A DNA stretch of 64,000 bases from Cladopsammia gracilis. Its lineage: Eukaryota > Cnidaria > Anthozoa > Scleractinia > Dendrophylliidae. The notes under the pieces are model-generated. The model did not search any database. It saw nothing but the letters and a program-made list of their open reading frames with translations, and was not told where the DNA came from. The stretch is taken from contig JAJGOT010000494.1 of the NCBI GenBank assembly GCA_022457155.1, forward strand, positions 186,001-250,000, given 5' to 3'. Below, piece after piece: positions 10,201-17,186 of the stretch (its first letter is position 1; every line of letters starts with the position of its first letter). A program made the position numbers and the translations under genes.

Positions 10201-11484
10201 TATCATCTGTCCATCGTGCTCATTTTCAGTAGTGAAAATCAGATCATTGAACTGATCACCGTCTACAATGTTTATCTGAATCTTAAGATGTTCCGCGAAT
10301 CTCTTTACATCTTCGAGGGCAGAACCGGTTTCCTCATTAATTTCGACTCCAGCTTCTTTATGAAGTTTGATAGCTTCGTCTTTCTGCAGTTTTCTCGAGC
10401 TATTGAACCCGTTTTTCAACTGAGTTTTTGTCCATTTTTGTTTATTTATGTTTGCACGAGCCGTCACTATTGCTCGCGCAAGACAGATTGAGTCATTATT
10501 TTTGATTGTTATTATACTCTTTTTATCGCTGGCATTTAATTTTGTTACACGTAATCGACCCATACCCCGGGGAACCTTTACCGACTGAATCTCTATTTTG
10601 ACCTCAGGGAGCGGTACATCCTTGTATTCAATGAATCTAGCTATCTCTTCGACGAGATCCGTCCCAAGGTGATCTGTGATCGTGATTCGTTTTGTACTGA
10701 CCGGTTTATACCAACTCGGATGACTAAGTATCCATCGAATCTTGTCACCGTTTTGTAACCCTCTCTCTTTTATTACTCTGAGCCCTATTTCTAACAGTAA
10801 TTTATCAATATCGAATATTTCACGAGGGTTTACTATCTTAACTTTGAATATATCGAAAAACGATCTGAACTTGTTACTTGTATTCTCACCTATCTTGATT
10901 ATCTCATAGGGTAATCTTCGGCTATCGATCTTTTTCAAAACTTGGTTTAGTTTTTCTTGTAAGAACAGTGCGCCACGTTTGTTTTGTGCACGGTTGATTT
11001 TCTTTGTTAGACGGGCAGCCTCCCTCTTTAGTTTCTTTTGTCTCTTCTTATTATTTGTCGATTGAAGAGTATCTTCAGATCTTTCAGATCTATTTTCGAC
11101 CTCTTCCAATCTCTTCTCCTTCTTTGTTTTACGGGTCTTTTGTCTCTTCTTTTGTCGTTTACGTTCAGAATCTTCAGATTCTAACGGTATCTCTGATTGA
11201 TGATCGTCTAGGGGTTGTGGAGAGGGCTGTCTATTTTTCCTTCTTCGGGGCGGAGATGGTGAGGGTTGTCTTTTTCTTCTTCGGGGTGGAGAGGGTTTAT
11301 CTATAAAATTAACGATACCGCGTGGTGAAGGTTCATCTATAAAATTTACGATACCGCGTGGTGGAGTATCTATACTACTTTCAATGAATCTGATCAGGTC
11401 CGCTTTCCTCCTATAACGTGAATAACCTTTCAAACCGTTTTCACGTGCAATTGCCTTAAGCTGTTCAACAGTTTTTGAATCCAT
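7246..11484 (-). CDS. POLB: Polinton protein-primed DNA polymerase B, 1,412 aa
   Basis: It replicates the element. Residues 1-37 are a SAP-like DNA-binding motif. Residues 40-90 hold short repeats (PRGIVNFID twice, PSPPRRRK twice), then a Lys/Arg-rich stretch to about 170. An OTU-like segment spans about 325-445 (NNDSICLARA, HFDVITSM). Cysteine clusters lie at 453-595. The 3'-5' exonuclease follows: Exo I YDFEA (604-608), Exo II AHNAKSYD (655-662), Exo III YCDSDVD (782-788). A cysteine-bearing EFQGCFWHGC segment near 890-900 resembles the Vsr-like insert of Polinton polymerases. Polymerase motif A is DFVSLYS (997-1003), where the usual SLYP Pro is Ser. Motif B is KLSLCSLWGKFG, with Cys at the usual Asn. 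Motif C is FDTDS (1276-1280). The frame is open throughout; whether the two changes affect activity is unknown. Confidence 0.96.
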   Translation of the reverse strand: MDSKTVEQLKAIARENGLKGYSRYRRKADLIRFIESSIDTPPRGIVNFIDEPSPRGIVNFIDKPSPPRRRKRQPSPSPPRRRKNRQPSPQPLDDHQSEIPLESEDSERKRQKKRQKTRKTKKEKRLEEVENRSERSEDTLQSTNNKKRQKKLKREAARLTKKINRAQNKRGALFLQEKLNQVLKKIDSRRLPYEIIKIGENTSNKFRSFFDIFKVKIVNPREIFDIDKLLLEIGLRVIKERGLQNGDKIRWILSHPSWYKPVSTKRITITDHLGTDLVEEIARFIEYKDVPLPEVKIEIQSVKVPRGMGRLRVTKLNASDKKSIITIKNNDSICLARAIVTARANINKQKWTKTQLKNGFNSSRKLQKDEAIKLHKEAGVEINEETGSALEDVKRFAEHLKIQINIVDGDQFNDLIFTTENEHDGQMIYLYKNKNHFDVITSMPAFLSKKYYCHTCKKPYTKRDCHRCPAKCTACFKYFPHGVKKCSKPPIPCDKCNRSFFGVDCFMEHLRDRSTWGSKDTVCKKVGKCLKCERTITSSKNDDLKNHKCGYSKCSNCGKYCDMNEHLCFMSQTECKGGKCQGYGCSPGSLCYSCFTRTDKYMFYDFEATQETDVHEVNLVVCHDFYGNKNTFETLDEFCKFIFYKNKHVGYTFIAHNAKSYDAQFIRNWCIENRVKPDIIYNGTKIMSMKAEGVRFIDSINFIAAGLSSFPKTFGLKELKKGYFPHYFNTKCNQNYVGPIPDKKHYDYDQMKPSARKEFLKWYQQRIDENYVFDMKKELRDYCDSDVDILRRGMLIFREQYIELGNIDPLQYITIASVCMTIYRSNHMRRKKIAVVKEITRGENYSKSSIAWLDWISQRDGVKIQHALNGGEETLPDIGKVDGFCGNTVYEFQGCFWHGCEKCYTCDTINTKNQMDMLTLRKRTVAKNDKIRAAGNELVEVYECELKKEKDFGKFLKTWNREFVGPLNPRDAFFGGRTNITKPTYTFKKGEKGRYVDFVSLYSTVQFFKDYPVGHPTKIFDPPQEYDKEWFGFVKCKVLPPRGLYHPVLPVKIRCDKAEKLLFPLCRVCAENKIQECTHTDEERSFIGTWCTNELNVAICKGYKVLNIYEVWHFPKRSDNLFKSYVRKFMKIKMESSELKTGQGCTYKSVEDYRSVVESKLGIELDEIEYNPGRRAISKLSLCSLWGKFGQRNNMNQTVYVTEPKEFYKILLDESLDDLNIQFLNEDMVEMTYNLKDQFVDNSNNTNIFIAAFTTSHARMMLYEVLDKLGDQVLGFDTDSCWYIEREGGQRIETGDSLGDLTDELNGHYITNWCGSGPKSYSYSTSDGKMECKVKGFTLNPKNSQKINQKTMKQIIEGQKEQITTVNERAITRDPLTKQVVNKYQKKDFRMCYDKRCMVKTESGIETFPYGY

Positions 11485-11570
11485 ACGTAAGTATTATTAT
11501 CAATATATTTTATTTTTTAATACCATTTTAAATTTTCATTTCACGTTCATGAAATGAAAAGAAGAGATCT

Positions 11571-12596
11571 TCACCGCAGATCTTTCAGATCTTTCAGATC
11601 TACCCAAGAGTTGAATTTATCGCTATACCCGCTCCACTTCACTAACGCTTTACCTTTTCGAGCATCTCGTCGAATCACTTTCTCAATACGAAAGATGGTC
11701 TGTTTAGCCTTCTGCAGCTCTTCCTTATAGAAAGAACCCGTTATCTCCTCACCCAACTCATCTTTCAGTTTATAAGTTATAGGGTTAGTGTATCGAATCG
11801 CATCAACGGTAAAAATCTCTTCAGTCCAATTCGGTGTGTAACCTTTATCGAAAACAGGGCGTTTGTATTTTGATATTCGAACCTTATCACCAACTTTAAA
11901 TTTCGGTTTAGTATATATCCGTTTCATCTTACCATACAGATTTAAGTAAACAGCACTTTCGTTCTTTTTCTTCGACGCTTCGACAGGTGTCATACCGATG
12001 CTTCGGTGTTTTGAATTATTGTATTCTTTCAATATCATCGGTAATATATCATAATACACCGTATTGTTTTGAACGGTGAACTGTTTATACATTTTCTCTT
12101 TTATCGTACGGTTCCATCTTTCACAAACACTAGATTTTTCTTCATTCTCTGTCGAATACATCACTATCTTATTTTTATCCAACAGTTCTTTCATATTCTT
12201 GTTGTAATACTCTTTACCCTTATCCACCCACAGCATTTTCGGTATTCTTCCTTTCTTGAATATTGATTTGAACGCTTCCCTAACGGTCTCTCCCTTTTTA
12301 TTCTTCAACGGTACAATCCAACCGTATTTACTGAAAACATCTAACACCATGAGAAGATATCGATATCCCTTATTCCACCTACTTAATTTCTGCATCTCGA
12401 CAAGGTCAGAACACCATATCTCATCGATACCGTTAACAATAACACGCCGCCGAGTAAACTTTCGTCTTATGGGTTTATGCAGCTCATCTGCTAGCTTTTC
12501 TTGCCACGTCTCTACGTTACTACTCGGCGGCCTTATCCGTTTCCCAACCCAAGTTTTTGCTTCGTGTTGATAATAAATCTCGCCGCTTGTCCCCAT
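11571..12596 (-). CDS. INT: Polinton integrase (rve fold, C-terminal chromodomain), 341 aa
   Basis: A retroviral-type integrase that inserts the element into host DNA. The catalytic triad is visible as D64 (WCSDL), D125 (WVDKGKEYY) and E159 (CERWNRT), in the D,D-x(33-35)-E pattern. A basic SH3-like stretch follows (KPKFKVGDKVRI). The last 40 residues form a chromodomain (FRIEKVIRRD...ALVKWSGYSDKFNSWV), which is common in Polinton integrases and may bias insertion toward modified chromatin. The ATG start overlaps the end of the PLA2-like gene by 64 bp in another frame, so the two are tightly packed. Compared with other Polinton integrases there is no obvious N-terminal zinc-binding HHCC motif in this frame; it may be missing or lie upstream of the chosen start. 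Confidence 0.94.
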   Translation of the reverse strand: MGTSGEIYYQHEAKTWVGKRIRPPSSNVETWQEKLADELHKPIRRKFTRRRVIVNGIDEIWCSDLVEMQKLSRWNKGYRYLLMVLDVFSKYGWIVPLKNKKGETVREAFKSIFKKGRIPKMLWVDKGKEYYNKNMKELLDKNKIVMYSTENEEKSSVCERWNRTIKEKMYKQFTVQNNTVYYDILPMILKEYNNSKHRSIGMTPVEASKKKNESAVYLNLYGKMKRIYTKPKFKVGDKVRISKYKRPVFDKGYTPNWTEEIFTVDAIRYTNPITYKLKDELGEEITGSFYKEELQKAKQTIFRIEKVIRRDARKGKALVKWSGYSDKFNSWVDLKDLKDLR

Positions 12597-13135
12597 TTTG
12601 GCATCTCTCCGTACGGAATCTGATCAAGTTCAGAAACCATCTGCCGGTCACAATCTCCCTTGTTGGTTTTACCTGTTTTAACGCGATCATAACAAACGTC
12701 ATGTCGAGCTGATATCTCATCCACTTTGTTATACGGTTGCTCATACCATTCTTGAATTTCTCCCGTTTCATCATCGTATTTTAACTGTTTATCCAGGGGA
12801 TTATAAGGCCCCATATACTTATATTTCCCAGGAGTGAATCCTTTCTTTGGTCTTGGCAGCTTTCCTATTAATGAATGAACATCTAATTTACCACCATCTA
12901 AATCTTTTCTATCCGTTTTATATTTTTTATCGGGTCTAATCTTGGTACTTAGCTGATTTAACATGTCGGAGGTTGTCTTTTCAAGAAACGGTTTTGCTTT
13001 GTCAAGAGCGAAATCCAACGCCTTGGTTTGCATATTTTTATTTCTCAACAGCTCACTTGCTCCATAACGACCCATCTCAACAGCTTTCTTTCCTAACCAA
13101 GGTAACGCGTGCATCGTCAGACCTTCCATAGCCAT
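12533..13135 (-). CDS. Phospholipase A2-like virion protein candidate, 200 aa
   Basis: Residues 105-165 resemble the parvovirus VP1-type phospholipase A2 domain. KYMGPYNPLD (106-115) sits where the Ca-binding YxGxGNPLD loop is expected, and the catalytic HDxxYD appears as HDVCYD (145-150). In parvoviruses this domain breaches endosomal membranes, and PLA2-like domains have been noted in adintovirus-type elements. The calcium loop reads GPYN rather than GPGN, so a key glycine is not conserved. The N-terminal half is helical and lysine-rich with no recognised domain. It lies between a small zinc protein and the integrase. Confidence 0.75.
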   Translation of the reverse strand: MAMEGLTMHALPWLGKKAVEMGRYGASELLRNKNMQTKALDFALDKAKPFLEKTTSDMLNQLSTKIRPDKKYKTDRKDLDGGKLDVHSLIGKLPRPKKGFTPGKYKYMGPYNPLDKQLKYDDETGEIQEWYEQPYNKVDEISARHDVCYDRVKTGKTNKGDCDRQMVSELDQIPYGEMPKWGQAARFIINTKQKLGLGNG

Positions 13136-13140
13136 TTCGC

Positions 13141-13167
13141 CAAAGCCCGCCCCCGAGGCGGGCTGAA
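13141..13167 (-). terminator. GC-rich hairpin between Polinton genes
   Basis: GCCCGCC, a short loop and GGCGGGC form a stable hairpin at about 13,145-13,163. It lies in the 32-bp gap between the 55-aa zinc gene and the PLA2-like gene, both leftward. It could be a terminator or RNA-stability hairpin. Role is inferred only. Confidence 0.35.
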
Positions 13168-13335
13168 CTAGTTTTCCGAACTCTTAACGAAACGGGTTTT
13201 CTTGATTCCGCAATTAGCGCAAGTGCACCAAAAATAGGTCCTACCGTTGGCGGCTATCTTATAACCGGATGGTTCAGTACAGCCGGTTTTTATTTTTTCC
13301 TTGACGCAAAATGTTTTTTGTGTTAGCGGTTCCAT
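13168..13335 (-). CDS. Small zinc-ribbon-like protein, 55 aa (DUF5679-like)
   Basis: The frame ATG (13,335) to TAG encodes FCVKEKIKTGC...YFWCTCANCGIKKTRFV, a CxxC-containing pattern close to the short DUF5679-type proteins of large DNA viruses and Polintons. Cysteines at 10, 19, 38, 40 and 43 could make one metal site. It starts two bases from the TTATTATAC palindrome and in the AATAAGATG context seen before other genes of this element. The function is unknown. It is too short for default ORF calling but is well placed between protease and PLA2-like genes. Confidence 0.75.
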   Translation of the reverse strand: MEPLTQKTFCVKEKIKTGCTEPSGYKIAANGRTYFWCTCANCGIKKTRFVKSSEN

Positions 13336-13336
13336 C

Positions 13337-13359
13337 TTATTATACGATCTGTATAATAA
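13337..13359. promoter_or_regulatory. AT-rich palindrome TTATTATAC-n5-GTATAATAA, copy 1
   Basis: Nine-base arms around GATCT, just downstream of the protease stop and immediately upstream of the 55-aa gene. A longer version (20,799-20,825) lies between convergent genes. Shared core TTATTATACGA and A-run suggest a terminator or an element-specific control site. Confidence 0.5.
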
Positions 13360-13379
13360 AAAATTAATTTTAAATACGC

Positions 13380-13778
13380 TTACATAAAATATTTTTTTAT
13401 GAACTTTTCATTGAACAATGTATCTGTTAAGCTAAACGGCTGCAAGATATCATAAAAATCTTTCTTGAGTGACCATTGATGAAGGAAATAAAGACAATAA
13501 TAACCGCAAAGGACGCTTTTTATGTTTTGATACTGACCTGAATTATAGATTATCTGTTTTCCGCCACTTGTAAATTCTTCGGGATAACCCATGCCAAAAC
13601 TATCGAAATACCACACGAATTTATTATCGTGAGATGGAGCGCAAGAAACCCAATGAGAACCGGCATTTTCAAGCGAATCGAGATTAATAATGCATGGACT
13701 ATGATTTTTAGGCATAACCACATCCCTTGAATATATCCCTTTGAAATTAGGAATTCTAAGGTATGAGATCCACCTCAT
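13380..13778 (-). CDS. PRO: Adenain-like cysteine protease (ATG-initiated part), 132 aa
   Basis: Maturation protease of Polintons/adenoviruses (C5 type) that cleaves virion precursors. The catalytic residues are visible as His in GSHWV, Asp in YFDSFG, Gln in SGQYQ and Cys in SVLCGYYCL. The ATG at 13,778 begins inside the conserved N-terminal region; the same frame upstream encodes PLSNADL, which belongs to the family pattern. That frame is open back to 13,913 without any ATG, giving about 177 aa in total, the usual family length. The upstream opening coincides with an A_AAA_AAG slippery heptamer in the preceding gene (13,907-13,913), so translation may be by -1 frameshift. Non-AUG initiation or an assembly error in the A8 run are alternatives. 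Confidence 0.92.
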   Translation of the reverse strand: MRWISYLRIPNFKGIYSRDVVMPKNHSPCIINLDSLENAGSHWVSCAPSHDNKFVWYFDSFGMGYPEEFTSGGKQIIYNSGQYQNIKSVLCGYYCLYFLHQWSLKKDFYDILQPFSLTDTLFNEKFIKKYFM

Positions 13779-13837
13779 CAGATCAGCATTACTTAGCGGT
13801 TTGTTTATGAATTTGGGCTTTACACTCCTTACACTCC

Positions 13838-14644
13838 TTACAGGAGTGCCCCTACTAACGGTATCTTGTTGAACGGGCTGTTCGGTCCTAAAAGTAACCC
13901 TTTTCCCTTTTTTTTAGTTCCCATACCAACAGTATTTTTCCCCCATTGGCCATAAAATGGAGGAGGTTGATAAGGGTACCTACCCACGCTTAGACGCGGT
14001 ACTCCTTTTCCATCTTTAGGTCTACCCATTCTGGGTGCACCTGAACCGGTCAATTTTTTAAACGCTTCAACAGCCAGCGGAATACCGATACTTGCTAATA
14101 TCGTTCCTAATAACCCTCCAGATTGTGTTTTTGTCGGCTTTATTAGTACTCGTCCTCCCGATTGAAGAGCGCTCAGAATTTCTTGTTTCTGTTTATTTGT
14201 CAACAGATGTTTATAATCGATCAGTTGTTGAATCTTATCTGGAGGGATGAGGAAACCGCCGGTTTGACCTTTACCGCTTATCTTTTTAACAATTTGACTT
14301 GCTCCTTCACTCGCTAAACCGGCAATCGCCGATAATCCGAGTGTTTTAGCTAAAGTCGGTGCTAACGTTTTCGCTAACGGAATAATTGCGCTCCATAGAC
14401 TTCCACCTTCTCTCAATACTTTTCTAATCTGTGTTTTTGATATTTTTATCTCGACACCGCTTCCAAGCGATTTCGCTTTACCGATCCTATTGATCTGTGT
14501 AGACGTTAGCAGTAGCTCATCGTTACCGCTTGTCTGTGACTTCGCTAATCTAATTGTGATGGGGCTGCTTGTTTTATATGCTCTTGCAAGTTTTTCTTTC
14601 TGCCCTTCTGATAAACTTACTTTGTAAGGATGGTATCTTGTCAT
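13838..14644 (-). CDS. Hydrophobic core/minor virion protein with PPxY and GG sites, 268 aa
   Basis: Basic N-terminus (TRYHPYKVSLSEGQKEKLA), a hydrophobic helix (about 84-112) and a second amphipathic stretch (LLGTILASIGIPLAVEAFKKL, 178-198), reminiscent of membrane-active adenovirus pVI or core proteins. Four GG-X sites (after residues 81, 130, 164 and 177) could be cut by the neighbouring adenain-like protease; this is inference. PPFY at 228-231 fits a PPxY late-domain motif. The C-terminus is glycine-rich. The codons for K244-K246 are AAA AAA AAG and contain the putative slippery site; the normal product ends 22 residues later at 13,838. Proteins of this type occur widely in Polintons. Confidence 0.8.
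   Translation of the reverse strand: MTRYHPYKVSLSEGQKEKLARAYKTSSPITIRLAKSQTSGNDELLLTSTQINRIGKAKSLGSGVEIKISKTQIRKVLREGGSLWSAIIPLAKTLAPTLAKTLGLSAIAGLASEGASQIVKKISGKGQTGGFLIPPDKIQQLIDYKHLLTNKQKQEILSALQSGGRVLIKPTKTQSGGLLGTILASIGIPLAVEAFKKLTGSGAPRMGRPKDGKGVPRLSVGRYPYQPPPFYGQWGKNTVGMGTKKKGKGLLLGPNSPFNKIPLVGALL
13907..13913 (-). promoter_or_regulatory. Putative -1 frameshift site A_AAA_AAG
   Basis: Within the core-protein gene, codons ACT AAA AAA AAG GGA contain the X_XXY_YYZ heptamer in the 0 frame. In the -1 frame a TAA stop (13,914-13,916) abuts the heptamer, and from there the frame is open through the protease. A downstream pseudoknot was not worked out. Confidence 0.55.
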
Positions 14645-14695
14645 TTTGTATTTAGTATTGTAAAATACAAAATTGTTTTTAAAATGAATTTACGC

Positions 14696-15163
14696 TTACG
14701 CGATGACCAACTCATTTCCAACCTTATCTATTTTTGTCAGCTGATCATACAAAACTATCGCATGTACGTTAAAGTTTGCAGTTGCATCTGCTGTCAATGT
14801 ATATCTGAATAATAACTGTTTGGGATCTCTTGTTATCTTTTCATCTTGACAAGTCAGATCGAAATAGATCAGACCGTAGAGAGAGCTGTAATTGGCGAAA
14901 TTCAGCTGTGTCCCGCTGTTTACATCAGTTTTCCTCATTGCGTAAGACGCTACATCGTTTAATATTCTTATCTTACTTTCAGCATTATATTGTGTATCCG
15001 GGAAATAAAGCCCATTTCCATACTCTAATTTGCAAGTTGCCAGCGATGAGTTATTATCCGCAGCATTTAATTTGAACGTGTCCATAAGATAAGGGTTATC
15101 TTCTGCATTATCATTATTCGGTGGAGCGGCTCTTTTCCGATTAATCGAAAACATGTTTAACAT
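14696..15163 (-). CDS. Major capsid protein, C-terminal part in a shifted frame
   Basis: From the in-frame ATG at 15,163 the product reads ...NPYLMDTFKL...CKLEYGNGLYFPDTQY...RILNDV...NYSSLYGLIYFDL...HAIVLYDQ and ends VGNELVIA, matching the C-terminal jelly roll of Polinton/adintovirus major capsid proteins. Its frame is +1 relative to the gene at 15,144-15,983, which it overlaps by about 20-30 bp. The frame is closed by a TAA near 15,179-15,181, so the shift must lie between there and 15,141. The parts could be expressed as two polypeptides, joined by programmed frameshifting, or broken by a single-base change near the TTTT run at 15,148-15,151. Homology to a single capsid chain favours one protein. 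Confidence 0.85.
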   Translation of the reverse strand: MLNMFSINRKRAAPPNNDNAEDNPYLMDTFKLNAADNNSSLATCKLEYGNGLYFPDTQYNAESKIRILNDVASYAMRKTDVNSGTQLNFANYSSLYGLIYFDLTCQDEKITRDPKQLLFRYTLTADATANFNVHAIVLYDQLTKIDKVGNELVIA

Positions 15164-15983
15164 TATCAATACCAGCGCTTATCTGAAAAAATCCTGATGT
15201 TAGTGTAGGAGGTGATTTTGCATACTTCTCCCTTAAATAGTTCCATTGTTTTTCTTTCAAAAAAGAGTTGACAAAATTTGTCATAATCGAAAGTTTGGGT
15301 GTTATTCTGGGAACCCAAAGCAAAAACCTATTCACAACAACTCTTCCCTCATCAACACCGTTAGCCATGTGAATCAGCTCGCTATCGTTTTGAAGCTCAA
15401 TCTCGAACTGTAGCTGCATAGGTTCAAGCATCTTATCTTCCAACTCTTCGAAAAAGGAAAAACGATACAGAGGTATAATCGTATTAATGTTTTTAGCGCC
15501 ACCGTTACCATTGTTTTGAACCGCTTGTGTTTGTACCCGCCTCGCTTCAAATCCTGCATTCGTATTAGCGGTTGTTGCATCCGTATCCAGATACCAGAAA
15601 CTGTTTTTTGCTGTCGATCTGTTGAAGTCATCAGAGTATTCCAACAGATTTTTAACAAAAGTAACTTTATGTAGATTATCAGTATCATAAATTATCTTAT
15701 TCGTAGATCTAATCGTCATATGCTTAATTAATGAATGAGCACCGTTAAGAACTGTTATTCTATCAGCTGCCGCATAACCGGCACCGTCTGCTAATTTTTG
15801 TAACTGAAATTGTACTTCAAAATAAGCATTATACCAGTCATAAAACGACGACCTGTCATTAATTGTGAATATATAACCACCTTTATCTTGTTGTTCTCCA
15901 TTGGCCGGAGCTCTAATCAAACTATCCAGTTGAAATCTTACCAACTGATTTTTTCGTAAATTTTCACTCGCTCGGAAAGCCAT
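15141..15983 (-). CDS. Major capsid protein, N-terminal part, 280 aa
   Basis: Double-jelly-roll-type hexon of Polintons. Characteristic segments are RSSFYDWYNAYFEVQFQL near 50, LNGAHSLIKHMTIRSTNKIIYD near 90, YRFSFFEELEDKMLEPMQLQFEIELQND near 180, and LLWVPRITPKLS. The chain ends GIDNVKHVF then Asp and a stop, exactly where homologues continue into the second barrel, which here is encoded by the next frame (14,696-15,163). At 280 aa it is too short for a complete double jelly roll. The start has the AT-rich leader common to the element's genes. Situated between the small basic protein and the core-type protein. Confidence 0.88.
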   Translation of the reverse strand: MAFRASENLRKNQLVRFQLDSLIRAPANGEQQDKGGYIFTINDRSSFYDWYNAYFEVQFQLQKLADGAGYAAADRITVLNGAHSLIKHMTIRSTNKIIYDTDNLHKVTFVKNLLEYSDDFNRSTAKNSFWYLDTDATTANTNAGFEARRVQTQAVQNNGNGGAKNINTIIPLYRFSFFEELEDKMLEPMQLQFEIELQNDSELIHMANGVDEGRVVVNRFLLWVPRITPKLSIMTNFVNSFLKEKQWNYLREKYAKSPPTLTSGFFQISAGIDNVKHVFD

Positions 15984-16001
15984 CTGTTTTTATTATAGAT
16001 C

Positions 16002-16385
16002 TTATTTTTTTCTTTTTATACCGCTACCAGATATCAATCTGTTTAATATCACATTAGTATCTTCTTGTTGTTTTTGTAACGGTCTACTACCAACGGAAGA
16101 ACTACTAGTAGCTGTTTTAGGAGATATTCTCATTTTACCTAGTTTTTTCATTAACAGATCACCAGATTTTTCAACTGCTTTTTTACCTAGTTTTTCACCA
16201 GCATGAGAAATTCCGGCTTCCAACGCTTTTTTCGCAATAGGTTTCGCGAATTTTTTGAAAACTGCTGATGCCACGGTTTTCATCGGTTTAAAAATATTAT
16301 CGATAATGACGCCTGTTCCTTTGTGCTTGTAAACATGTCTACCCATCTTCGGGTTATAATAACGAGTAAATTCATAAGTTTTCAT
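16002..16385 (-). CDS. Small basic virion protein candidate, 127 aa
   Basis: Lysine-rich (about 25 Lys), with MGRHVYKHKGTGVIIDNIFKP near the start and an amphipathic stretch (VASAVFKKFAKPIAKKALEAG) in the middle, then a Ser/Gln-rich tail ending GIKRKK. No enzymatic motif. The position between penton and capsid genes and its charge suggest a DNA-condensing or pVI/pX-like minor virion component. That role is inferred. The start is preceded by AATAAG. Confidence 0.65.
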   Translation of the reverse strand: MKTYEFTRYYNPKMGRHVYKHKGTGVIIDNIFKPMKTVASAVFKKFAKPIAKKALEAGISHAGEKLGKKAVEKSGDLLMKKLGKMRISPKTATSSSSVGSRPLQKQQEDTNVILNRLISGSGIKRKK

Positions 16386-16402
16386 CTTATTACATTACTA
16401 TA

Positions 16403-17161
16403 TTACATTCTTTTTAAAATTAATGAGAAAGCTGTATCGGCTCCATTTAGGTTGACCTTTCTTCTTTTTCCATCCGTGATACGGATTCGGATACTGTCTA
16501 TTGTGTTTTTATTCACAGGGTTATATGTTACTCTCTTTGGTTCAAGAGTAAAACTATAAGATGGTCGCAGAACAGATGTTGAAAAGGAATAGATGATATC
16601 GGTAGCTTCGCCATCAACAAGCGATCTGTTTGTCAGATCACAATGAACGTTCAAAATATCTGTATCTTGAGACAGATTTGGAACTCGGGGTCCTATATTT
16701 AACTGTTCCTTCAGAACTGTTTTATCAAAACCGATCAGTTCGTTAAAGTTACTCTGTGTTAGATCGAGTTGATAATTTTCTTTCAGCGTTATTGTTACTC
16801 TAAAAGTTGTGGTATTAAAAACCAGGCTGATCGGAAACTCATCGTCTTTTCTAGGTTGTTTTATGACAGTTTCTTTTTGAATATGTAGATTAATATCTTC
16901 ATAATCCCAAACACCGCCTGGAAAAGAGATATCAGAAAAAGTTTTTCCACCATCAGAGCTGTATCTGATTAGCTGATTAGCGTATTTAGCATTAATATTG
17001 AACCATGTAAAGCTCATATTGATAATTCTGTTAAGACCGATAACATATTGCTCATTCGGGTCCAAAACAATTGCTTCAGTAAAATTTGTTGTAAAATCTT
17101 CAGGTTTGTTGTTGGCTTGTGTTTTGACAGAATATGATGATAACACAATTTCTCTATCCAT
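16403..17161 (-). CDS. Minor capsid (penton) protein, 252 aa
   Basis: Strong resemblance to Polinton penton proteins: FTTNFTEAIVLDPNEQYVIGLNRIINMSFTWFNI near residues 23-55 and YQLDLTQSNFNELIGFDK near 130-147 are typical of the family, followed by beta-rich sequence compatible with a single jelly roll. It would sit at capsid vertices. A TATAAAAT motif lies a few bases upstream of the ATG. It is 18 bp from the small basic gene and 26 bp from the coiled-coil gene, both leftward, suggesting one transcription block of virion genes. Confidence 0.9.
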   Translation of the reverse strand: MDREIVLSSYSVKTQANNKPEDFTTNFTEAIVLDPNEQYVIGLNRIINMSFTWFNINAKYANQLIRYSSDGGKTFSDISFPGGVWDYEDINLHIQKETVIKQPRKDDEFPISLVFNTTTFRVTITLKENYQLDLTQSNFNELIGFDKTVLKEQLNIGPRVPNLSQDTDILNVHCDLTNRSLVDGEATDIIYSFSTSVLRPSYSFTLEPKRVTYNPVNKNTIDSIRIRITDGKRRKVNLNGADTAFSLILKRM

Positions 17162-17186
17162 ACTATTTTATAGTGGTGATATTATC

